Below the pieces are notes generated by a model that worked only from the letters and a program-made list of their open reading frames with translations, was not told the origin of the DNA and searched no databases. From the NCBI GenBank assembly GCA_022013205.1, contig JAKLQT010000054.1:1-14094 (forward strand): a stretch of DNA of 14,094 nt, in the 5' to 3' direction. Of this stretch, positions 1 through 6,511 are shown piece by piece. Both the position numbers and the translations under genes were made by a program. Within the stretch, counting starts at the first letter, position 1; every line of letters begins with the position of its first letter. The stretch comes from Candidatus Omnitrophota bacterium. Lineage in GTDB: Bacteria > Omnitrophota > Gorgyraeia > B26-G9.

Positions 1-290
1 ACATGCGGATTATATAAAATAATTAAAAGGGGAAACATATATTTTTTTAATTTTCCGCGGTTATCAGCATAAAATACCATGGGGCCAAAAAAAAGCTATG
101 CCTTATAATCACCTGAAAAAGTATATAAAAATTCGTTTTAAAAATTATTTTTACAATCTATTCTTAATATTGGTATCTGTGCAAACTTATTTCAAGAACA
201 AATACAATAATTTAAAAAAAAGCATATATTTTATTATAAACCACCTGCGTTCACCGCCAATATTAGAAATGATATTCTGATACTTTTCTG
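1..290. other. AT-rich region with no supported gene
   Basis: Very AT-rich sequence. An open frame at 98-280 (+) would encode 60 residues rich in Lys, Asn, Tyr and Phe, as expected of random AT-rich DNA. It has no Shine-Dalgarno and no recognisable motif, so I do not call it. I see no RNA gene or clear promoter here. The promoter of the rhodanese gene probably lies in the right-hand part, but I cannot place it with confidence. Confidence 0.5.
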
Positions 291-308
291 TTCAAAAAAA
301 CCGGCTGA
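291..308 (+). repeat. Left arm of inverted repeat flanking the rhodanese gene
   Basis: The left arm reads TTCAAAAAAACCGGCTGA. The right arm at 964-979 is TCAGCCGGTTTTTGAA, whose reverse complement equals the left arm apart from two fewer A residues. The arms enclose the ribosome binding site and the whole coding region, about 655 bp apart. Confidence 0.7.
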
Positions 309-330
309 AATTCTGAACTTATTAAATAAT

Positions 331-336
331 AGGAGG
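331..336 (+). promoter_or_regulatory. Shine-Dalgarno of the rhodanese gene
   Basis: AGGAGG lies four bases (AAAC) before the ATG at 341. It is a full-consensus site and fixes the start. Only this gene and the S8 protease have such a site in the window. Confidence 0.85.
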
Positions 337-340
337 AAAC

Positions 341-934
341 ATGAAAAAAATATTAGTACTTTTAATTATAGGGATATTTTCACTCTCACTTGTTTCAAAC
401 GCATTTTCAGCATCACCCCCGTTCCACGACGGGGATCTTGATTATAACTGCTACCCAACAGATGCTTGTAATGCAGCTAGCACTGAGCCTGGAACATATA
501 TTTTAGATGTCAGAACCCCTTCTGAATGGATATGGGTGGGCCATCCGGGGAAAAATAAAGTTGGCGCCGGCGTTGAGTTAGAAGGAAAGGTTCTTAATAT
601 TCCCTGGAGTTTATGGAAATTCGACAATAAAACTGTTGCCTTTGTTATGGTAGGTAATGATCATTTTGAAGAAGATGTGCAACAAGCGATTGATGAACTT
701 GGTATTACAAAAATAATTACAATGTGCCGAAGCGGGACACGCAGTGTTTATGCAGCAGAAGTGATTGAAGCCATGGGCATACCTGCTATAAATATGTTGA
801 CCGGCTTTGAAGGCGGCACAGATAGTAGTACTGGCTACAGGACAAAAAATGGATGGAAAGTAGATAGTTGCCCATACAACTATAGCGCTACAGGGGTCTA
901 TCTAAACAGAAAAGCTTTAAACAAAGAGCATTAA
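341..934 (+). CDS. Exported rhodanese-like (sulfurtransferase-fold) protein
   Basis: A 197-residue protein. Residues 1-23 form a classical signal peptide: two Lys, a hydrophobic core, then AFS before Ala24 as a type I signal peptidase site. The mature protein therefore acts outside the cytoplasm. The rhodanese fold is supported by DVRTPSEW at 56-63, typical of the strand carrying the conserved Asp and Arg, and by the active-site loop CRSGTRS at 129-135 with Cys129 as the presumed persulfide-forming residue. Rhodaneses move sulfane sulfur from donors such as thiosulfate or polysulfide to thiol acceptors; the substrate cannot be read from the sequence. Additional Cys residues (37, 43, 177) might form disulfides outside the cell. 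It is a single-gene unit with its own strong Shine-Dalgarno and terminator, convergent with the giant gene to its right. Rhodanese fold is well supported; enzymatic role is inferred. Confidence 0.9.
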   Translation: MKKILVLLIIGIFSLSLVSNAFSASPPFHDGDLDYNCYPTDACNAASTEPGTYILDVRTPSEWIWVGHPGKNKVGAGVELEGKVLNIPWSLWKFDNKTVAFVMVGNDHFEEDVQQAIDELGITKIITMCRSGTRSVYAAEVIEAMGIPAINMLTGFEGGTDSSTGYRTKNGWKVDSCPYNYSATGVYLNRKALNKEH

Positions 935-963
935 GAATAAAAACTATTTATGTATTAAAAAAA

Positions 964-979
964 TCAGCCGGTTTTTGAA
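964..979 (-). repeat. Right arm of inverted repeat flanking the rhodanese gene
   Basis: TCAGCCGGTTTTTGAA, the inverted partner of 291-308, lies 30 bp after the stop codon and before the terminator hairpin. Confidence 0.7.
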
Positions 980-995
980 TAGAAAAATTTAATGT

Positions 996-1033
996 GCAAG
1001 AAACCCCATCTAAAAATGGGGTTTCTTGCTTTT
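996..1033 (+). terminator. Rho-independent terminator after the rhodanese gene
   Basis: A perfect 14-bp stem (996-1009 with 1016-1029; arm GCAAGAAACCCCAT), a six-base loop CTAAAA, and a TTTT run at 1030-1033. On the opposite strand the stem is followed by ACATTAAATTTTT, so it may also stop transcripts of the convergent giant gene ending at 1189. Confidence 0.88.
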
Positions 1034-1034
1034 A

Positions 1035-1130
1035 AGATAGCAGTGACCGATGAAAGCCACAACTTTACATATGAGCTATCAGCTATGCCTGTCCGCCATA
1101 CGTTCTGGAGGAAGCCATAAGCTAAGGACT
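1035..1130. other. Short-repeat intergenic segment
   Basis: Non-coding stretch with a GATAGC (1036-1041) and GCTATC inverted pair, a partial tandem of AGCTATC/AGCTATG around 1073-1087, and a CCGCCA-containing stretch. It looks like a decayed repeat element. Function unknown. Confidence 0.35.
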
Positions 1131-1179
1131 ATTTTTACTTTTTACTTTTTACTTTTAACTTTTTACTTTTTACTTTTAA
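1131..1179. repeat. Heptanucleotide tandem repeat
   Basis: Seven consecutive 7-bp units: ATTTTTA, CTTTTTA, CTTTTTA, CTTTTAA, CTTTTTA, CTTTTTA, CTTTTAA. The last six form two exact copies of a 21-bp unit (1138-1158 and 1159-1179). The array ends 9 bp before the last base of the giant gene's stop codon, so it lies in the 3' untranslated region of that gene. Confidence 0.9.
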
Positions 1180-1188
1180 CTTGTGTAA

Positions 1189-4100
1189 TCATATCGCCTG
1201 CCCAACAAGAATGCCTTTATCTATCTGCCTGGGGCAAAATAAAGGCGGTTGGCTCTGGAGGCTGATTCTAAGCATGTTCTCTAATTTTGTCTGCCTTAAC
1301 GCGTATAAATTATCATCCTTATCATACACACCTGTTTCAATAATAAAGGAATTAACCGCCTTGGGGATTAATTTGCCTACGGATTTACCTTCTTCGACCA
1401 GCCCGCGAATTCCGGTAGAAGAAATCCCCATCTGGTCTCTGGGCAGTTTAAATTTATAGGGGTAAATAACTGTATTAAAGTTACCATTTTTCTTATACTG
1501 CCCCGTATCTTCAATTCTTTTTCCTTCTCTATCCATAACAACAAATTTATTATACGCGAAAAGCTCTGCTAACTCTTCCTCAGAATGCATGCTTAATGTT
1601 GCCTTCATCGCGTCCACCCCCACAATAAAGCAGCTCTCTATTTCCTGAGCATAAAATTTCTTATAATACTCTCGAATAGCTTCTCCCATTTTTAAAAACA
1701 ACCCTGTATTAACCATTAAAAACTTATCCGGAACACCTTTGCCCTGCTCATACAATTCATCCAGGGCCGCTTTAAGCGTAAGTGCTCTATCCTCAAGCGA
1801 CATTCCTTTAATAGATTTTCGGACATGTTTGGTACCCAGCAATACAATTATTTCATCCAGTTTTTCGCCTCCAGGCAATTCAACTTTTTTCGCCATATTT
1901 ATCAGCTCAAGATGGGTATTATGTAATGGATTAGATGTAAGGGCAACAATCCCCACTCGATGGGGCTCTTTTCGTTTTTCTGTTTCCCTGTATTCGGCAA
2001 CAGAAACAGCCGCAGGATTTTCATCTGAATTTACCTGTTCGATAATTTCACGCACCAGTTTCCATTGCGAAAAACAATTTCGCGCGCTCCATTTGTTTAC
2101 CGCCAGCACATCAGCTGCAAATCCATCCCAATCCTGATCGTCGAGCACCTTTGCCGCGCCGGCCATATTCTCAAAAAATTTTAATTCCCGCGGATTATCC
2201 TTAATCCTTTCCATGGTCTTCCAGCGGACAAGCCAAATAAACTGCTGAATAAACCTGGCCCTTAACATCTCAGGGATCACCCTGATTTCATCCTCACTTA
2301 ACGGATACCCTGCTTTCTGCGCGGCCATCTGATAGTCAATAACCCATTTCTTTAATTCCTCTATATTAAATACCGCCCCCTCTTTGTTAAGATCATAAAA
2401 CAAACTGCGCGCAACATCGTAAATCCGTACTTCTTCCCGCGCTGTATCCCAATCGCAAACAAGCGCTATCTTTTGTTTTCCATTTTTTTCTTTTTCATAT
2501 AAAACGTTTTCCGGCCGAAAATCACCATGAATTATACAACGGGGTAACTTTTCATATCCCGGTTTTAAATTTTCGGTTAAAACACCAATCTGTTTTTTGA
2601 AAAAGGAATAATTATCAACAAAAAACTTTTCCGCCGGAGTTAATGTTTCAATCCTCCTGTCTTGTAATTTATCGTATTGCGCGCTCAGCTTCTCTTCTCT
2701 TTTATCTATTCTGTTAAATTCAAGAATTGTATCGGTTATTCTTTCTCCTTGAAGCGGTTTAAAACGTTTATCCATGGTATAAGCATTCAGTTTTGCCAAA
2801 AATTCTGCCCCATCCTGTTTCATTTGGGGAGTTAAATCATCAAGGCCCACACTATCCCCCTGAATATATTTATATAAAGTAAAGATATCTTCATCCTCTA
2901 AATACACAGAGGTTCCTTTACGGGTAAGCATAATCTCCGGTATTACAAAACCTTTGTCACGGCTAAGCAAATATTTGAATAATTCGGCCTCCCATAAAGT
3001 CCCATTTCTGTCCCAGCCCGACTGTCTGAGCACTACTTTTTCAATCTTTTCATCCGCGGCTTTTTTTTCTAAAATAAGGACATTGCTGTCATAGCCTTCA
3101 TCCGGAACTGATTTGTTTTCCTGCTCTAGCTGCTTAAGGCCATAACTTTTTGCGACATTTTTTATTTTGTTTCGATTAATAGTAACTTTTTCATCACGAT
3201 GAATGGCTTGTTCTCTTTTTTGCCTCAATTTTTTAATTACCCGAGGTAAGTATTCAATAATATCACTGGCAATAAGTCCGGCATCTTTTTCATCTGACGC
3301 TAAATCCGCGGCCCGGCTATGCATATAAACCCCTAATTGGGCCGCATCATAAACAGAAAGGCCCTGGCCGATTAAGCTTGAAATGACACCGCTGAGCACA
3401 TCTCCTGTGCCGGCAGTAGCCATATTGCGATTACCCGCTGTATTAACGCAAAGATTCCCCTGGGGATCGGCAATTACTGTCGGCTGCAGTTCATCTCCTT
3501 TTAATACGACAACAACATTATAGGCCGCGGCAAATTCCCGGGCCGTGTCATGGCGGTGTTTTTTGATATAATCAATTGATTCACCTGTTAATCGAGACAT
3601 CTCTCCCAGATGCGGGGTAATAACCACTTGGCCATCAGCATAACGCAAAACTGATGGTTTTTTTGCTATGGCATTAAGCCCTCCGGCATCCAGAACAATA
3701 GGAATCTTTGCTTGTCTTAAAAGTTTATACACCATTTGGCTTGTTGGATTCTTTTCTGTTTTCAACCCAGGGCCTAAATTCAAAACCGATATTTTTTTAT
3801 CCCTAATATTTTCAAGGATTGCCTCTGCCGAAGACAACCCGAATACTTTTTTATTTTTTTCCAGCCTCCCTGGTTTAAACCCATGATAACAATATGTAAT
3901 TAAACTTTTCATACCCGCCCAGATTCCATTTTTCACATAAGGTAATAAAACAGGCATAACCTCTTTTAACTTGGCCTGATTAAAATCCGAGATCAGATGT
4001 TTCATTACCCCGCCATAGGCCATCCCCGCTCCGCTGCGCATCGCTGCCTCTGTCGCTAACTGCACTGCTCCCATATATTCGACATCCCCTCCAACCACCA

Positions 4101-5988
4101 GCACTTTGCCTTTTTTGTTTTTAAAATCAACCGGGCTGCCCTGGGGCATTAGAAAGGCTGCTCCTTCAGCGGTAATCTTCACCTCTTTCCAATCCTTATC
4201 CAGTCTCGCGTCTAAAAATAAAACAATTTTGGGAAAATCCGCATCCCTGGTTAATATTTTAATATCCTTTTCCCAGCGCTCAGCCTGCCGTGAAGGAGTA
4301 AAGTTATATACCCGCGTTGTAAATCCTAATTCAGAAAACACCTTAACCGCTTCTTTTATGCTGTAATATTGCCAGCTTTCTTCGCGCTCTACTTCCCAGC
4401 GAGGATCTCCCACATAAAGATATTCACAGACAAAACGCAGAAAATCCTGCTTGGAGAGTTTGACCCTGTTCCGGAGGAGCCCGAAAAAGATTTTTTTAAA
4501 CCGTATCTTTTTAGGCAGGAATTCCATGGCAAAACGGTAAAATTTCTTCCGGGTATCCTTGTTTTTAAACCGAATGCTTATTATTTCATCGCGTTCATCC
4601 TCAGCTGCCTCTGCCCCGTCATACCAGAGCAAATGCCCATGCGGCTTTAAAAGCGGTTTAATATTTTCTATTGTTTTTCTTACATATTTTTTCCCCAATT
4701 CCACATCAACCGGTTTTGTCGTATCCTGGTCTTTGCGTCCATAAACATTAAAAACCTCATGTCCAACATTAACTACTAAAACAACATCAAACCGGCCGGC
4801 AAGATCACTCAAATCTCCATCGACAATGTCTCTTCTGTTATAGTGCACACCAGAAGCAGCCTGCTTTGCCTCATCAATAATATCCGGGTTAACATCTGTT
4901 GCCATATATGTTATATTCGGGTTATCATGAAACCTTTCTTTTAAAACCCGCAGTTCAATTGCCTGTCCGCACCCGATAGATAAAACCGCTATTTTTGATC
5001 CCTGTGCCAATAATCTTTCTATCTCATCAGCCGCCTTATCCATAACCATACCCTTGCCCTCTTTTATCTTGCAAGAGGCCATCATATCACTTAAATATTT
5101 AACCAGCGTCTGCCCTTTAAGCTGGCCCTGAGCGTATTTCTCGAACCGTTCATAAAGATAGTCACGTTTTATCAATTCCTGCACAACCGGAGGAACAAGC
5201 CCTTCTATAGAATCCCCTTTTTTTAAATGGATTCGCACCAAAGAAGAAGTAACATCCTTATATTTCTTATCAAAAGACATCCTATGCAAGCTGCCCGAGT
5301 ATTTTTCGTCATATTGAGGATTTTGTTCCAGAAAACTATACAGATTCCGGCCTTGGCGCTCAGCAACGATGAAATTATAATCATCAAACAGTTTGTTTAA
5401 TACCTTTTCTTTTTCCTGATATTGCCAGTCAATCATCCGTTCAAAGGAATTCATGCCCATAACAAAATAAATATCCGCGTTAGGATCTTTTTCTTTTATG
5501 CTGCTGCCAATGTCACGATATAAGGTATCTTCACAAAGCATAACATCATAATCCGGTTTGCCTTTTATATACAGCCTCAGCATTTTTTCTCTTTGTTCTA
5601 AACTTATTCCTTCAACTTTATCACCTTGCGCGTAATCAGTAAGCGCTAAAATAACTTTATCCAGATTATGTTCCTTTTTTGCCTTTTCAATCATCGCTTC
5701 TATGGAAACAGTAATCGGATTAAAAGAGCTGACTAAAACCCCAACCTTAGGCCTTGCCAGAGGAGATTTTTTTCTTACTCCAAAGGAAACATCGCGTTTG
5801 CAAACGAAATTTTCAAACCCCGCTTGAAATGACGGTATTTGCACACAGCTCTTAGGGCTCAAACAGCTAATATCCTCCTCTTCGCACCAGGCATTGGAAA
5901 GAAAACACGCTGACATAAGCGCTTGAATCAATAGCACAGCTATGCCCCTGAATAACAGCCTATATGTTTTATTTTCGTAAATATTCAT
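1189..5988 (-). CDS. Five-domain NAD-metabolism-like fusion protein with N-terminal export/anchor segment
   Basis: A 1599-residue fusion. Residues 11-35 are a hydrophobic signal or anchor segment containing IQAL (21-24) and ending in NAWC; the box CLSPKSCVQ follows at 42-50. Domain order by motif: (1) 81-285, NadD/NMNAT-like, FNPIT at 89-93 and TSSLVR at 247-252, but the final His of [HT]xGH is Ile96; (2) about 300-580, SAM-dependent methyltransferase, VLSIGCG at 335-341 and ATDVNPD at 363-369; (3) about 605-920, NAD(P)HX dehydratase (NnrD/YjeF C-terminal type), TPHLGE at 791-796, LKGDE at 829-833, GTGDVLSG at 860-867; (4) about 970-1290, aminoglycoside-phosphotransferase/kinase fold, HGDFRPEN at 1154-1161 and DWD at 1179-1181; (5) 1344-1560, second NadD-like domain with HNTH at 1356-1359 and ISSTGIR at 1522-1528. 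NadD makes the dinucleotide from nicotinate mononucleotide and ATP, and NnrD repairs hydrated NAD(P)H, so NAD supply and repair is the likely theme. The start ATG has no good Shine-Dalgarno but lies about 50 bases after a strong promoter. The protein ends in ILVGQAI. Families are firm; true substrates, cellular location and activity are unknown. Confidence 0.88.
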   Translation of the reverse strand: MNIYENKTYRLLFRGIAVLLIQALMSACFLSNAWCEEEDISCLSPKSCVQIPSFQAGFENFVCKRDVSFGVRKKSPLARPKVGVLVSSFNPITVSIEAMIEKAKKEHNLDKVILALTDYAQGDKVEGISLEQREKMLRLYIKGKPDYDVMLCEDTLYRDIGSSIKEKDPNADIYFVMGMNSFERMIDWQYQEKEKVLNKLFDDYNFIVAERQGRNLYSFLEQNPQYDEKYSGSLHRMSFDKKYKDVTSSLVRIHLKKGDSIEGLVPPVVQELIKRDYLYERFEKYAQGQLKGQTLVKYLSDMMASCKIKEGKGMVMDKAADEIERLLAQGSKIAVLSIGCGQAIELRVLKERFHDNPNITYMATDVNPDIIDEAKQAASGVHYNRRDIVDGDLSDLAGRFDVVLVVNVGHEVFNVYGRKDQDTTKPVDVELGKKYVRKTIENIKPLLKPHGHLLWYDGAEAAEDERDEIISIRFKNKDTRKKFYRFAMEFLPKKIRFKKIFFGLLRNRVKLSKQDFLRFVCEYLYVGDPRWEVEREESWQYYSIKEAVKVFSELGFTTRVYNFTPSRQAERWEKDIKILTRDADFPKIVLFLDARLDKDWKEVKITAEGAAFLMPQGSPVDFKNKKGKVLVVGGDVEYMGAVQLATEAAMRSGAGMAYGGVMKHLISDFNQAKLKEVMPVLLPYVKNGIWAGMKSLITYCYHGFKPGRLEKNKKVFGLSSAEAILENIRDKKISVLNLGPGLKTEKNPTSQMVYKLLRQAKIPIVLDAGGLNAIAKKPSVLRYADGQVVITPHLGEMSRLTGESIDYIKKHRHDTAREFAAAYNVVVVLKGDELQPTVIADPQGNLCVNTAGNRNMATAGTGDVLSGVISSLIGQGLSVYDAAQLGVYMHSRAADLASDEKDAGLIASDIIEYLPRVIKKLRQKREQAIHRDEKVTINRNKIKNVAKSYGLKQLEQENKSVPDEGYDSNVLILEKKAADEKIEKVVLRQSGWDRNGTLWEAELFKYLLSRDKGFVIPEIMLTRKGTSVYLEDEDIFTLYKYIQGDSVGLDDLTPQMKQDGAEFLAKLNAYTMDKRFKPLQGERITDTILEFNRIDKREEKLSAQYDKLQDRRIETLTPAEKFFVDNYSFFKKQIGVLTENLKPGYEKLPRCIIHGDFRPENVLYEKEKNGKQKIALVCDWDTAREEVRIYDVARSLFYDLNKEGAVFNIEELKKWVIDYQMAAQKAGYPLSEDEIRVIPEMLRARFIQQFIWLVRWKTMERIKDNPRELKFFENMAGAAKVLDDQDWDGFAADVLAVNKWSARNCFSQWKLVREIIEQVNSDENPAAVSVAEYRETEKRKEPHRVGIVALTSNPLHNTHLELINMAKKVELPGGEKLDEIIVLLGTKHVRKSIKGMSLEDRALTLKAALDELYEQGKGVPDKFLMVNTGLFLKMGEAIREYYKKFYAQEIESCFIVGVDAMKATLSMHSEEELAELFAYNKFVVMDREGKRIEDTGQYKKNGNFNTVIYPYKFKLPRDQMGISSTGIRGLVEEGKSVGKLIPKAVNSFIIETGVYDKDDNLYALRQTKLENMLRISLQSQPPLFCPRQIDKGILVGQAI

Positions 5989-6043
5989 ATTTTAACTCAT
6001 CTCTTGATTTCAACTTCTTAACAATTAAAAATAACGATTTAAA

Positions 6044-6072
6044 AGTATACCATATCAGTAAAAAAGCTGCAA
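6044..6072 (-). promoter_or_regulatory. Promoter of the five-domain gene
   Basis: On the - strand: -35 TTGCAG (6067-6072), a 17-bp spacer, and an extended -10 TGG-TATACT (6044-6052). The predicted transcript starts near 6037, giving a leader of about 50 bases. The whole promoter, spacing included, is duplicated in front of the S8 protease. Confidence 0.75.
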
Positions 6073-6120
6073 AAAAAGTTTTGAAAAATAGAGGATGAGC
6101 CTGAAGTTAAATAGTTCTTT
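6045..6120 (-). repeat. 76-bp promoter-region repeat, copy 1
   Basis: Matches 8986-9061 at 68 of 76 positions with no gaps. The copy covers nearly all of the -10, the -35, and about 48 bp upstream of it, including an A/T-rich block and the - strand sequence TTCAGGCTCATCC. Conservation beyond the core promoter suggests an upstream activating element or regulator site. Confidence 0.88.
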
Positions 6121-6511
6121 CCTAATTAAGGTTCTTTCTTGTTTGGGGTGGAGAAAATCATGTAAATACTTATGCTGCAAGGTGATCGCTAAACTCTACG
6201 CTATTCACTGTAAATTGCAGGATTGCAAATTAGGACGTAAGCCTGAAAGTTTTGGTTCAAGGATGAACCAAATCCCATTTTCCCCTTTAGAACCGATAAA
6301 TTCGCAGAAAGTTTGAGACGCGGAACCTGTCCCGTAAAATGCGGGGGAACTCTCCGCCAAGGCGGGTCTGACAGTCCTGCCCTTATTTATCATTTCTTTT
6401 AATCTCTTTATGTTAATTAATTTAATATTATTGACTGTGCCGACAAGGAGCTGGGGCAGAGCTAAGTTAATAGAACTTAATAAGCACAGATGTCCCCTTT
6501 TCTTGTCTTTT
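6121..6511. other. Intergenic region between S8 protease and five-domain gene
   Basis: No gene is supported. It holds a perfect 9-bp hairpin with a four-base loop (6251-6259 with 6264-6272, TTTGGTTCA), a small CCGCC-AA-GGCGG stem (6354-6365) next to a CCCG/CGGG stem (6331-6345), and the GGGG...CCCC foldback described separately. A 62-codon open frame on the - strand (6205-6393) runs through these structures and has no motif. The concentration of hairpins suggests decayed repeat elements or 3' untranslated structure of the protease transcript. Confidence 0.5.
6453..6497 (-). repeat. GGGG...CCCC foldback just after the S8 protease gene
   Basis: An imperfect palindrome beginning GGGGCAGAGCTAAGTT on the + strand and ending in the partly complementary AACTTAATAAGC...TGTCCCC. 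It starts 15 bp after the protease stop. It may act as a terminator or 3' end stabiliser, although there is no clean T-run after it. Confidence 0.5.

Noticed and set aside
98..280. 60-codon open frame on the + strand
   Set aside because: The composition is that of random AT-rich DNA, with no ribosome binding site and no motif.
5870..5988. Lipoprotein signal (MSAC at residues 25-28) in the 1599-residue protein
   Set aside because: Met at -3 is a poor lipobox residue, the equivalent Cys is missing in the two related N-termini, and the hydrophobic segment continues past it to NAWC. A lipoprotein remains possible but is not supported.
6121..6300. Possible cyclic-di-GMP (GEMM) riboswitch, suggested by GGACGTAAGCCT near 6232-6243
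   Set aside because: Only a short GACG.AAGCC-like string is present. The two expected hairpins and the tetraloop/receptor arrangement are missing, and on the + strand no gene follows.
6205..6393. 62-codon open frame on the - strand
   Set aside because: It runs through several hairpins, has no Shine-Dalgarno and no recognisable family.
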